Source of the DNA: a virus
IMG/VR virus record: IMGVR_UViG_3300027969_000199
Span: 1-39,739 of that record
Length of the DNA stretch: 39,739 bases
Reading direction: 5' to 3' (one strand)
Under the pieces are notes generated by a model. That model was not told the origin of the DNA. It was given only the letters and a program-made list of their open reading frames with translations, and did not search any database. The number at the start of each line of letters is the position of its first letter. The stretch's first letter is position 1. The position numbers and the translations under genes were made by a program. Shown piece by piece: positions 30,230-37,036 of the stretch.

Positions 30230-32962
30230 ATGAAAAAACGGCTATTAATTAGTATGTTTTCAGCAGTGTTATTAGCACTGCTATTAGCTATTTTATCCCC
30301 AAATAAAGCTCATGCAGAAGATCCAGTTCCAGCACCAGCAGAACAAGTAATTGTAAGCCCCGCACAGCAAGCAGTCAATACAGCAATTGCAACAGCAACA
30401 ACAGAAGTGGCACAGGCAGCGCAAGCCTCAGATACAGCGACAGTAACAATAGCCACAGCGGTTCAAGCAGTAGCAACATCTAACACAGCAGTAAATGCAG
30501 CAAATACTGCGGTGACTGCGGCAACTATTGCGGTAGCCGAAGTGTCAAATGTATCTCCAGTTGTAGAAAATGCAACGGCGGTTGTTCAAGCAATTACTTC
30601 AACAGTAGCATCAATTACACAAGCCGTAGCCGCAATACCAGTAACGGCTACAACTCAAACACCAGAAGTCGCTACAGCACAAGAAGTTGTTACAGCAGCA
30701 ACCACTGTTGTTGAGTCTGCAACTACATCCTTAACACAAGCAGTTGCTACGGCAGCAACTCCAGCAGGATCACCCGTTCCATCTGTTACCATAGAGCAAG
30801 TTTCTACAGCAATTGCAACAGAAGTTGCTCAATCAGAAACAGCAACAGTTTTAGTTCAAGCAGCTCAGACAGCAATAGACACAGCAACTGCAACAGTTGC
30901 TACAGCAACTACGGCGGTGGCAGCAATAACACCTGCACGTACAGAGGCTCAAACACAATTAACTCAAGCAAATGTAGCAATTAATAACGCACAGGATGCA
31001 GTCAATGCTCTTGCAGCAACTATTGGCACTACAACAAATGTTTTAGCAAACACAGATGATGCGGGTGTACGCATGAATCTACCATTTAATTTACAAATGG
31101 GCGGGGTAACATATAACAATGTTTACGTTGGATCTAATGCAACTATTACCTTTGGTGTTAATGAGGGACAAAACTATTACTCTACCCCCAATGCACCTTC
31201 TATTTCTGTAGCGGGATATGATTGGACTACATGGAGTAATGGCTCTGGAGTTACCTACTCAACAACAACTAACACCCTTTCAGTTGCTTGGGATGTTCGT
31301 GTATATCCTTTAAGAACTGCTGATACTCAAATGACTCAAATTAGATTTAATGCAGATGTAAACCCAGCAGATGGCGCTTGGCAAGCAGATGTTAGCGTAA
31401 CTGGACCAATACCAAATGGTGCTAGGTTTAACGTAAGAGAGACAACTGGTGGTACAGTAACAAATATTAATAATACAAGCACTACTACAGGATTTACTGG
31501 GACAATTTCTCAGGGGTCTGCATTTACTCCTACACCTGATCCAAGCAATGCATCAGTTCAGGCGGCAATAGATACAGCAAATGCACAAATTGCTACATTA
31601 AACTCAGCAGTTACGGCTATTGTTGCAACAAATACAGCAAATACAACAGCCGCAGCAGCAATTCCTGTAATCGCTACTGTTTCTGCAAACACTGTGACTG
31701 CATTAGCAACAGCAAACACAACATTAACTACAAAGGTAGCAGACATTGCAATTGTTTCTACAGCTGTAGAAAAAGTAACTACTGCACCTACAATAATTGC
31801 AGAAGCGCAAACAGTAATTAATGCAGTTCCTGCACCAGCGCCCTTGCCAGCCCCTGCTCCACCTGCAACAGTTGAACCACCAGTAGTCGTGCCACCTGTA
31901 GACACTACACCAGTAGTCGTGCCACCTGTAGACACTACACCAGTAGTCGTGCCACCTGTAGACACTACACCAGTAGAAACAGAGCCTATAGATACAGAGC
32001 CAGTAGATACAGAACCCGTGGATACCACACCAGTGGAAACAGAACCTACAGACACTACTCCTGTGGAAACAGAACCTACAGACACTACTCCTGTGGAAAC
32101 AGAACCTACAGACACTACTCCTGTTGAAACAGAGCCTATAGACACAGAGCCTGTTGAAACAGAACCTGTGGATACAGAACCAGTAGACGTTGAACCAGTT
32201 GATATAGAACCAGTGACGGGATCCGAAGAAGATGTAGCCAATACAGTTGATGATGCACTGTCAGATGGTAAATTAGATAGTGAAGAGGTTGATGCAATTG
32301 CAGAGTCAATGGCAGCAGATGGAGAAATTGATGCAGAAGAAACTGATCAATTAATTGAGGCATTATCAGAAGATGGTAAAGTTTCTGTAGCAGATCAAGA
32401 AGCCGTACTTGAAGCACTTGCCTCAGATGGTGAAGTTTCAAAAGAAGATGTTGCAGCAATTGTTGCACTAGCAAGTTCAGATGGTAAATTATCTGAAGCA
32501 GAAAAAGATATTGTTGCTGATGCGTTAATTCAATCAGTGCCAGAAGGTGAAAATCTTACTAAAGAACAGGTAGCGGAAGCTGGAATTAAATTATCAGATT
32601 TACCACCACAGACACCAGTTGATGTTCGTACATCCGAAAATGGTGAGGCTGTTGTTATTACAGCAGAGGTTGCCGTTCAAGTAGAACTAGTTTCCGACCC
32701 AGCAGCATTTGCAGCAGAATTATTTAATGACCCTGTAGCAGCATTACAAGCATTGGGTAGCATAGGCGCAGATATGACAGAAAGCGAAAGAGAAGAAGCA
32801 ACCGAAATGGTTGTAGCAACAGTTGTAGCAGCAGGAGCGGCAATTAACGCTGCAGCAGTTGCCACGGGAGGAGCCACTGGAGGTGGCACAGGGGGCGGAG
32901 GAAGTTCTGGTGGAGGCTCAGGAGCTAATTCACCAGGTTCACGAGGAGGAAGAAGATGGTAA
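30230..32962 (+). CDS. Very large secreted modular protein (910 aa)
   Basis: Sec signal peptide (MKKRLLISMFSAVLLALLLA, cut after NKAHA). Mature layout: Ala/Thr/Val-rich coiled coil (~30-260); a beta domain (~270-430) with YNNVYVGSNATITFG and WDVRVYPLRTADTQM resembling nidogen-like modules; a second helical stretch (~440-530); a Pro/Thr/Glu stalk with repeats of DTTPVVVPPV and DTTPVETEPT (~550-665); five ~18-residue repeats headed DGKLDSEE / DGEIDAEE / DGKVSVAD (~670-770); and a Gly-rich tail ending RRW. It overlaps the next membrane gene by 7 bases and leads into the lysis genes. It probably spans or coats the cell wall; role unproven. Confidence 0.75.
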   Translation: MKKRLLISMFSAVLLALLLAILSPNKAHAEDPVPAPAEQVIVSPAQQAVNTAIATATTEVAQAAQASDTATVTIATAVQAVATSNTAVNAANTAVTAATIAVAEVSNVSPVVENATAVVQAITSTVASITQAVAAIPVTATTQTPEVATAQEVVTAATTVVESATTSLTQAVATAATPAGSPVPSVTIEQVSTAIATEVAQSETATVLVQAAQTAIDTATATVATATTAVAAITPARTEAQTQLTQANVAINNAQDAVNALAATIGTTTNVLANTDDAGVRMNLPFNLQMGGVTYNNVYVGSNATITFGVNEGQNYYSTPNAPSISVAGYDWTTWSNGSGVTYSTTTNTLSVAWDVRVYPLRTADTQMTQIRFNADVNPADGAWQADVSVTGPIPNGARFNVRETTGGTVTNINNTSTTTGFTGTISQGSAFTPTPDPSNASVQAAIDTANAQIATLNSAVTAIVATNTANTTAAAAIPVIATVSANTVTALATANTTLTTKVADIAIVSTAVEKVTTAPTIIAEAQTVINAVPAPAPLPAPAPPATVEPPVVVPPVDTTPVVVPPVDTTPVVVPPVDTTPVETEPIDTEPVDTEPVDTTPVETEPTDTTPVETEPTDTTPVETEPTDTTPVETEPIDTEPVETEPVDTEPVDVEPVDIEPVTGSEEDVANTVDDALSDGKLDSEEVDAIAESMAADGEIDAEETDQLIEALSEDGKVSVADQEAVLEALASDGEVSKEDVAAIVALASSDGKLSEAEKDIVADALIQSVPEGENLTKEQVAEAGIKLSDLPPQTPVDVRTSENGEAVVITAEVAVQVELVSDPAAFAAELFNDPVAALQALGSIGADMTESEREEATEMVVATVVAAGAAINAAAVATGGATGGGTGGGGSSGGGSGANSPGSRGGRRW
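31880..31969 (+). repeat. Tandem repeat, 3 x 30 bp, identical
   Basis: Three exact copies of a 30-bp unit starting CCAGTAGTCGTGCCACCTGT, in frame, encoding repeats of PVVVPPVDTT. Exact identity at the DNA level indicates recent unit expansion and allows slippage to change stalk length. Confidence 0.9.
32033..32122 (+). repeat. Tandem repeat, 3 x 30 bp, identical
   Basis: Three exact copies of a 30-bp unit starting GTGGAAACAGAACCTACAGA, in frame, encoding PVETEPTDTT. A second, independently expanded repeat in the same stalk. Confidence 0.9.
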
Positions 32963-33135
32963 GAATAATAAAGAATATCCTAAAAGATATGGTAGATCAG
33001 GCATGGACTCTCCTTGGAATGTTTATTGCCTGGGTAGTACTAGATGGTAGTGCTAAAACAATTGTTGGCTATGGAATTATAGCTACAACAGCACTATGGA
33101 TATTAACAAGTCCTATTCGCAATAGGGAGGAGTAA
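32956..33135 (+). CDS. Two-pass membrane protein, holin candidate (59 aa)
   Basis: ATG 32956 lies in the last codons of the large secreted protein gene (7-base overlap); TAA 33133-33135. Basic amphipathic start (VRIIKNILKDMVDQA), then two membrane helices (WTLLGMFIAWVVLD, AKTIVGYGIIATTALWIL) and a charged end (PIRNREE). Size and topology suit a class II holin, and endolysin follows three genes later. Confidence 0.65.
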   Translation: MVRIIKNILKDMVDQAWTLLGMFIAWVVLDGSAKTIVGYGIIATTALWILTSPIRNREE

Positions 33136-33139
33136 AATA

Positions 33140-33448
33140 ATGGCAAGAAAAAAAGATATAGATCTAACAGTTATAGACGAGGCAACAGGTGCAGAAGTCC
33201 TTGGTGGCGCTGTCACAAATCTTTGGAATATATTCTTAAGAATTGTTGCTGTATTTGCAGCTTCAGGGCTATCAGTAATTGGTGCAGGAGCAGTAGTAGG
33301 AATCAGCACAGCAACAGCCGTAACAATGGCTGGTCTATTGGGTGTAGCAACAGTAGTTGAAAGACTAGCTCGCTCATTCCTAGATGATGGAAAGCTTAGC
33401 TCAGAAGAAATTAATGCGGCATTTTCTAAGGTAGATAAGCAAGCGTAG
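33140..33448 (+). CDS. Membrane protein with DGKLSSEE tail, holin candidate (102 aa)
   Basis: RBS GGGAGGAG. Soluble N-terminus (ARKKDIDLTVIDEATGAEVL), two hydrophobic helices (IFLRIVAVFAASGLSVIGAG, VVGISTATAVTMAGLLGVAT), and a cytoplasmic tail with FLDDGKLSSEEINAAFSKVD. The tail repeats the DGKLDSEE-type motif of the large secreted protein just upstream, so the two may interact or share ancestry. With the 32956 protein it could be a holin/antiholin pair. Confidence 0.65.
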   Translation: MARKKDIDLTVIDEATGAEVLGGAVTNLWNIFLRIVAVFAASGLSVIGAGAVVGISTATAVTMAGLLGVATVVERLARSFLDDGKLSSEEINAAFSKVDKQA

Positions 33449-33449
33449 T

Positions 33450-33478
33450 TTGACCAGAATGAGGGGATAGGTTATAAT
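33450..33478 (+). promoter_or_regulatory. Promoter for endolysin unit
   Basis: TTGACC (33450-33455), 17-bp spacer, TATAAT (33473-33478). The -35 starts 1 base after the preceding stop codon. Start of transcription about 33485. Confidence 0.75.
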
Positions 33479-33490
33479 TGATCTATCCCC
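33463..33490 (+). terminator. Terminator-like palindrome enclosing the -10 box
   Basis: GGGGATAG (33463-33470), 12-base loop containing TATAAT, CTATCCCC (33483-33490), followed by TTATTTATT. It can terminate the upstream holin transcript while its loop carries the -10 box of the next promoter. It may alternatively be an operator. Confidence 0.6.
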
Positions 33491-33507
33491 TTATTTATTG
33501 GAGAAAA

Positions 33508-33648
33508 ATGGACATTGACTTAGATATCATCAATGACCGTATCAGAGATAAAATGATTAATGAAATAAGCGGACTTGAACTTCCAGAAGCCTGGACTCCA
33601 ACTCAGGTAATTGATTACATAATATATATATTACGAAAGGGCAGGTAA
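33508..33648 (+). CDS. Small hypothetical protein before endolysin (46 aa)
   Basis: ATG 33508 with TTGGAG upstream; TAA 33646-33648. Acidic helical start (DIDLDIINDRIRDKMINEIS), then WTPTQVIDYIIYILRKGR, an amphipathic helix with basic end. It might regulate the endolysin or form part of the lysis timing circuit, from position only. Confidence 0.6.
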   Translation: MDIDLDIINDRIRDKMINEISGLELPEAWTPTQVIDYIIYILRKGR

Positions 33649-33652
33649 TACT

Positions 33653-34459
33653 ATGGCCGCAAAAGGCTCATTAGAAGCAATCATTGAGGTTGCAAAAAAA
33701 GAAGTTGGGACTATCGAAGGTCCTAAAGATAACGAAACAAAATATGGAAAGTGGACAGGAGCAAACTTCCTTCCATGGTGCCAATCATTTGTTTCTTGGT
33801 GTGCATTTACATCTGGATTAGATCCAAAGAAGTATCCAAAGAGCGCAGCAACAATTGCAGCGTCTGATTGGTTTAAGAAGAATGATCGTTGGGCAGATGC
33901 TCGTAATGACGAACCATCAGCAGGAGACTGGATTTATTTTGATTTTCCAGATGATGGTGTCAACAGAATTTCACACGTAGGAATATGTATAAAGAATAAT
34001 GGTAACGGAACTATTCAGGTTATTGAAGGAAACACTTCAGGAACCGCAAAGGGAGACCAAAGAAATGGCGGAATGTGCGTAGAGAAGACTCGTGCATATG
34101 TCAAAGATAATAAGTTAAAGCTTATTAACGCAGTAGTTGGTTGGGGACGTCCAGTTTATTCTGGAGAAGAAAATACACCACTGCTATCAAAGGTTGGATC
34201 TTCAGATTCGCCTGCAAAGCCAGCACCAGCAAAGGCTGCAACACCAGTTGTTAAAGCTGCTCCAGCAGAGTTTAAGCCACTTAAGGTTGGATCTAAGGGT
34301 CAAGGTGTCAAGAATGTACAGGCGCTCCTTAAAATCAAAGCTGACGGGGATTTTGGTTCAGGAACTGCAAATGCAGTAAAGGAATTTCAAAAGAAAACAA
34401 AGCTTCCAATAACTGGTATCGTAGATAAAGCGACATTTACTGCTTTAAAGTCAAAGTAG
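33653..34459 (+). CDS. Endolysin: CHAP domain plus peptidoglycan-binding domain (268 aa)
   Basis: Cell-wall hydrolase. N-terminal CHAP amidase/endopeptidase: catalytic C43 in LPWCQSFVSWC, H108 in RISHVGI, followed by VIEGNTSG. A Pro/Ala/Lys linker (AKPAPAKAATPVVKAAPAE, ~190-210) leads to a C-terminal PG_binding_1 domain (LKVGSKGQGVKNVQALLKIK, then ADGDFGSGTANAVKEFQKK). No signal peptide, so release depends on a holin, for which two candidates lie upstream. Good agreement with actinophage lysins that attack peptide cross-links. Confidence 0.92.
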   Translation: MAAKGSLEAIIEVAKKEVGTIEGPKDNETKYGKWTGANFLPWCQSFVSWCAFTSGLDPKKYPKSAATIAASDWFKKNDRWADARNDEPSAGDWIYFDFPDDGVNRISHVGICIKNNGNGTIQVIEGNTSGTAKGDQRNGGMCVEKTRAYVKDNKLKLINAVVGWGRPVYSGEENTPLLSKVGSSDSPAKPAPAKAATPVVKAAPAEFKPLKVGSKGQGVKNVQALLKIKADGDFGSGTANAVKEFQKKTKLPITGIVDKATFTALKSK

Positions 34460-34460
34460 T

Positions 34461-34490
34461 TTGACAGATACAGCGAGAGTTTGATATAAT
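34461..34490 (+). promoter_or_regulatory. Promoter for hsp20
   Basis: TTGACA (34461-34466), 18-bp spacer, TATAAT (34485-34490) with TGA extension. The -35 starts 1 base after the endolysin stop codon. Confidence 0.8.
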
Positions 34491-34524
34491 AGTGTAGTAC
34501 CTGCCCAATGGGGGGTACTACACT
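34491..34524 (+). promoter_or_regulatory. Perfect 10-bp palindrome at hsp20 transcription start
   Basis: AGTGTAGTAC (34491-34500), 14-base spacer, GTACTACACT (34515-34524), immediately after the -10 box and across the predicted start (~34497). It does not match the CIRCE or HspR operators. It could be an operator, or an mRNA hairpin if transcription starts early. The RBS (AAAAGGAG) lies outside it. Confidence 0.65.
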
Positions 34525-34548
34525 AACTCGCTTAAAAGGAGCAGAAAA

Positions 34549-34977
34549 ATGGTAACAACAACAACGTTCGGCCTGGATTTTTTTAGAGATCCTTTCTTTA
34601 TTGGCTTTAATCGTGAAGTAGAAAGATTTAATAGCCTACAACAAATTAACCGTGGATCATTCCCACCATATGACCTAATAAAGCTAGACGATGACAAATA
34701 TCGTTTGTCTTTAGCCGTGGCAGGATTCACAAAGGACGATATTACAGTATCAGTAGAGGATAGTAGCCTCATGATTACTGGAGATATTACAGAAGTATTA
34801 GATGCAGAGGTGCTACATAAGGGTATCGCTGGTCGTAAATTTACAAGATCTTTTGAGCTTGGAGAATATATGGAAGTATCTGAAGTAACATTGAAAGACG
34901 GAATGTTAACTATTGATATTGATCGCAATATTCCAAAAGAAAAGCTTCCTAAGATTATTAAGATAAATAACAAATAG
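34549..34977 (+). CDS. Small heat-shock protein Hsp20 (142 aa)
   Basis: Alpha-crystallin-domain holdase chaperone. N-terminal region with Phe-rich FGLDFFRDPFFIGF and PPYDLIKLDDDKYRLSLAVA, the GFTKDDITVSVEDSSLMITG core, and the closing LKDGMLTIDI plus a C-terminal IKINNK with an IxI-like anchor. Resembles IbpA-type proteins; Hsp20 genes occur in other large aquatic phages, where roles in virion assembly have been suggested. It stands alone between its own promoter and a strong terminator. Confidence 0.9.
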   Translation: MVTTTTFGLDFFRDPFFIGFNREVERFNSLQQINRGSFPPYDLIKLDDDKYRLSLAVAGFTKDDITVSVEDSSLMITGDITEVLDAEVLHKGIAGRKFTRSFELGEYMEVSEVTLKDGMLTIDIDRNIPKEKLPKIIKINNK

Positions 34978-35016
34978 AAGTATCAGACATTGTTCTGATC
35001 AAAACTAAATATAGAG

Positions 35017-35046
35017 ATGGCAGGGGAGTCTTGACTCCCCTGCCAT
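35017..35046 (+). terminator. Strong terminator hairpin of hsp20
   Basis: ATGGCAGGGGAG (35017-35028), loop TCTTGA, CTCCCCTGCCAT (35035-35046): a 12-bp perfect stem, then ATTTAGG. The -35 box of the next promoter (TTGACT, 35031-35036) is inside its loop and 3' arm. Confidence 0.85.
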
Positions 35047-35059
35047 ATTTAGGTATAAT
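35031..35059 (+). promoter_or_regulatory. Promoter inside terminator, predicted leaderless
   Basis: TTGACT (35031-35036), 17-bp spacer, TATAAT (35054-35059); ATG at 35066 after 6 bases. Same spacing as the promoters at 3054 and 25917. Confidence 0.8.
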
Positions 35060-35065
35060 GGATAT

Positions 35066-35344
35066 ATGATCAATCCAATTTGGACGGAAGAGGCTATAGA
35101 AGCCATTCAAACTAAAAAGCTAAGCATGAAATCATTCTATCTAGATGAATCAGTATTGGCCAATGCAGTTCTTGAGAAAGTAGTAGAGAACATAGAGCAA
35201 AGATTATATGAGTGTCCAAACGTAGAAAAATATGTGTGTAGTGTTTGGTGGAAGCATGATGAATGTACGGCATTTATGAGATTGCTAGAAGATTTAACTG
35301 GTAATGATAGATACAGAGAAAAGAAATGGGTGGCAAATGAATAA
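35066..35344 (+). CDS. Hypothetical protein (92 aa), leaderless start
   Basis: Helical, acidic protein (NPIWTEEAIEAIQTKKLSMK, LANAVLEKVVENIEQRLYEC) with two Trp-Trp/His elements (VWWKHDEC). Not recognised. It starts directly at the predicted transcription start and overlaps the thioredoxin gene by 8 bases. Confidence 0.68.
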   Translation: MINPIWTEEAIEAIQTKKLSMKSFYLDESVLANAVLEKVVENIEQRLYECPNVEKYVCSVWWKHDECTAFMRLLEDLTGNDRYREKKWVANE

Positions 35345-35696
35345 GAAGTTAGTACATTTTACTGCAGAATGGTGCAAGCCTTGCAAAGCAATGAAACCAA
35401 TAATTGGTCAATTTATTGAGCAAAACCCAGACATGGAGTATGTTCTTGTAGATATAGATACGGAACCAGAAGTTGCTAAATCACACGGGGTTATGGGAGT
35501 TCCAACTTTTATTAGTTATGTTGATGGAAAACAACACACATCACACACAGGGGCAATGCGCCTTGCAAACTTAAAACAAATGTTTCCAGAAGATGGTCAG
35601 GAAATTTTTAAAACATCAAATATGGAATCTGCTGCTCTATCAGAAACAGATGCTATGGGCAGAGAAATGTTTTGGAAAGACGCTGGCCGTCCATGA
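35337..35696 (+). CDS. Thioredoxin-like protein (119 aa)
   Basis: Thioredoxin fold: LVHFTAEWCKPCKAMKPIIG carries the CxxC redox pair (C13, C16), FVLVDIDTEPEVAKSHGV-like sequence follows, then the cis-Pro loop VMGVPTFISYVDG. ATG 35337 is chosen because it gives the usual ~8 residues before the first strand. The last ~30 residues (SNMESAALSETDAMGREMFW) are an extra tail. It could keep ribonucleotide reductase or other phage proteins reduced, or act in virion assembly; no reductase gene is in the window. Confidence 0.9.
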   Translation: MNKKLVHFTAEWCKPCKAMKPIIGQFIEQNPDMEYVLVDIDTEPEVAKSHGVMGVPTFISYVDGKQHTSHTGAMRLANLKQMFPEDGQEIFKTSNMESAALSETDAMGREMFWKDAGRP

Positions 35697-36430
35697 TTAA
35701 TCCATTTAATAAAAATAAAATTAAAGAAGGCGAGATTCATTTTCGCCCTATAGACCAAAACAGATTTTTTGCACAAAATGCTCCAACACCTGCGATTAAA
35801 CATCTTCCAAAATGGTATAGAGAAATACCTAGAAATTATAAGCCAAGTGAAAAGTTTATTGCACAAAAACCTACTAGATTAACAGCTATGCCACAGGGAA
35901 CTATTAAGAAATGTATTCCACTTATGGATGGAATGAGTGCTGGATATATGTATACAACTCCAGTAGAAGTTAATTTTGATCCAATATCAGCAACGTTTGC
36001 ATGGGCACACGAATATGAATTTATTCAATGGCATCAGCAAGAACAGATTGATGGTTGGAAAGCAACAGATGAGTATATTCCTATAGGGTTTAAATGGCGT
36101 AATCTAAATATTATTAAGACACCTCCAGGGTGGTCATGTTTATTTACTCACCCATTAAATAGAATGGATCTTCCATTTCAAACATTGTCTGCAGTTGTAG
36201 ATACAGATAAACATGATGTTCCAACTCATTTCCCATTTTTTATGAAGCACGGTTTTGAGGGTAAGATACCTTTAGGAACTCCAATTGTTCAGATAATTCC
36301 ATTTAAAAGGCAGGAGTGGAAGTCAGTGGCGGATAAATATGACTTGTATGATCCAGCTATGTTAAATGCACTGACTCTTGTAGAAGATAACTATAAGAAG
36401 AATACGTGGGAGTCAAAGAAATATGAATGA
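35693..36430 (+). CDS. DUF6065-like protein (245 aa)
   Basis: Start at ATG 35693 (ATGA overlap). Features: an N-terminal APTPAIKHLPKWYREIPRNY segment, KKCIPLMDGMSAGYMYTTPV, NIIKTPPGWSCLFTHPLNRM, LPFQTLSAVVDTDKH, and a final GTPIVQIIPFKRQEW. This pattern fits the DUF6065 family (about 250 residues), which turns up in phages and aquatic bacteria with unknown function; the conserved His, Asp and GTP-x-VQ-x-IP residues suggest an enzyme or a metal-binding barrel, but none is established. It sits after thioredoxin. Confidence 0.72.
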   Translation: MINPFNKNKIKEGEIHFRPIDQNRFFAQNAPTPAIKHLPKWYREIPRNYKPSEKFIAQKPTRLTAMPQGTIKKCIPLMDGMSAGYMYTTPVEVNFDPISATFAWAHEYEFIQWHQQEQIDGWKATDEYIPIGFKWRNLNIIKTPPGWSCLFTHPLNRMDLPFQTLSAVVDTDKHDVPTHFPFFMKHGFEGKIPLGTPIVQIIPFKRQEWKSVADKYDLYDPAMLNALTLVEDNYKKNTWESKKYE

Positions 36431-36647
36431 TTGTGGCGGACCAACACCAATACAAATGTTTAGACGAGCACTAGAAAAGATTAATAGTACACCCAACTAT
36501 CAGTATGAATTATTCAGTGTGTTAGAAGAAGATAGATGGGTACCAATGGAGGATAGAATAGAGCATTCTACTTTTTATCATATGTATCCATATGACTATA
36601 TTACTAATTATATTAGTTCTTGGGAGAAGAAGAATTGTCTGACTTAG
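36423..36647 (+). CDS. Hypothetical protein (74 aa)
   Basis: Overlaps the DUF6065-like gene by 8 bases. Helical start (CGGPTPIQMFRRALEKINST), aromatic-rich body (YQYELFSVLEEDRW, FYHMYPYDYITNYISSWEKK). No family recognised. Its 3' end overlaps, tail to tail, the only minus-strand gene by 35 bases, so the two transcripts could form a double-stranded stretch. Confidence 0.62.
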   Translation: MNDCGGPTPIQMFRRALEKINSTPNYQYELFSVLEEDRWVPMEDRIEHSTFYHMYPYDYITNYISSWEKKNCLT

Positions 36648-36948
36648 ATACAGCAGCTTCAATTCTATCAATTGCATCACGCAATGATGATCCAGAATTA
36701 TTAAATAATTCATCTTTAATCACTTTAAGTTCTTTTTCGATATAATCAAATCTATCAGATCCCATCTGAAGTCTTTCGGTTACTCCAGGAATATCGCCTT
36801 TACCATACCAGTCATTAACAAATTGAAACCAAGTGTTAAAGCCTTTAACAATCTTTGTTATTAAATAGCCTAAAGCACCAAAGGCTGCGCCAATTAGTAC
36901 TATTAATTCCAGTGTCATAGTTAATTGCATAATAGTATAATTATACAT
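36613..36948 (-). CDS. Membrane-anchored coiled-coil protein (111 aa)
   Basis: The sole minus-strand gene. One N-terminal membrane helix (LELIVLIGAAFGALGYLITK), then an amphipathic region (GFNTWFQFVNDWYGKGDIPG) and a coiled coil (DRFDYIEKELKVIKDELFNN, LRDAIDRIEAAVSKS). This topology resembles small phage membrane proteins sometimes labelled holin-like, but it may instead serve exclusion or host takeover. A minus-strand promoter, TTCACA-17-TATAAA, ends 5 bases before the ATG at 36948, so the start is taken there and the mRNA is predicted leaderless. ATG 36930 is an alternative. Confidence 0.7.
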   Translation of the reverse strand: MYNYTIMQLTMTLELIVLIGAAFGALGYLITKIVKGFNTWFQFVNDWYGKGDIPGVTERLQMGSDRFDYIEKELKVIKDELFNNSGSSLRDAIDRIEAAVSKSDNSSSPKN

Positions 36949-36953
36949 TAGTA

Positions 36954-36982
36954 TTTATAATAATTGTGGATAAACATGTGAA
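36954..36982 (-). promoter_or_regulatory. Minus-strand promoter overlapping DnaA box
   Basis: On the minus strand: TTCACA (36982-36977), 17-bp spacer, TATAAA (36959-36954), then 5 bases to the ATG. The -35 is part of the second DnaA box, and the first DnaA box lies in the spacer, so DnaA binding would block this promoter. Confidence 0.6.
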
Positions 36983-36985
36983 TAA
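36965..36985 (-). promoter_or_regulatory. Two tandem DnaA boxes
   Basis: On the minus strand, TTATCCACA (36973-36965) and TTATTCACA (36985-36977) both match TTATNCACA exactly, in the same orientation and 12 bp apart, in AT-rich DNA between divergent genes. This may be an origin component or a DnaA-controlled promoter. Confidence 0.6.
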
Positions 36986-36994
36986 CTTTTGTAG

Positions 36995-37023
36995 TTGACA
37001 AACTTTTCTTAATCGACTATAAT
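36995..37023 (+). promoter_or_regulatory. Consensus promoter of initiator-like tRNA
   Basis: TTGACA (36995-37000), 17-bp spacer, TATAAT (37018-37023). Transcription would start near 37030, 7 bases before the mature tRNA. Confidence 0.88.
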
Positions 37024-37036
37024 TAATATATAGCGA

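Noticed and set aside
31880-32122. CRISPR array
   Set aside because: 30-bp repeats are directly abutting with no spacers and encode an in-frame Pro/Thr stalk.
31558-32241. Minus-strand ORF (227 aa) over the secreted protein
   Set aside because: Its VSTGSVSTG repeats simply mirror the in-frame 30-bp repeats of the plus-strand gene.
34491-34548. RNA thermometer of ROSE/FourU type before hsp20
   Set aside because: The RBS is not paired in the hairpin and much of the palindrome precedes the predicted transcription start.
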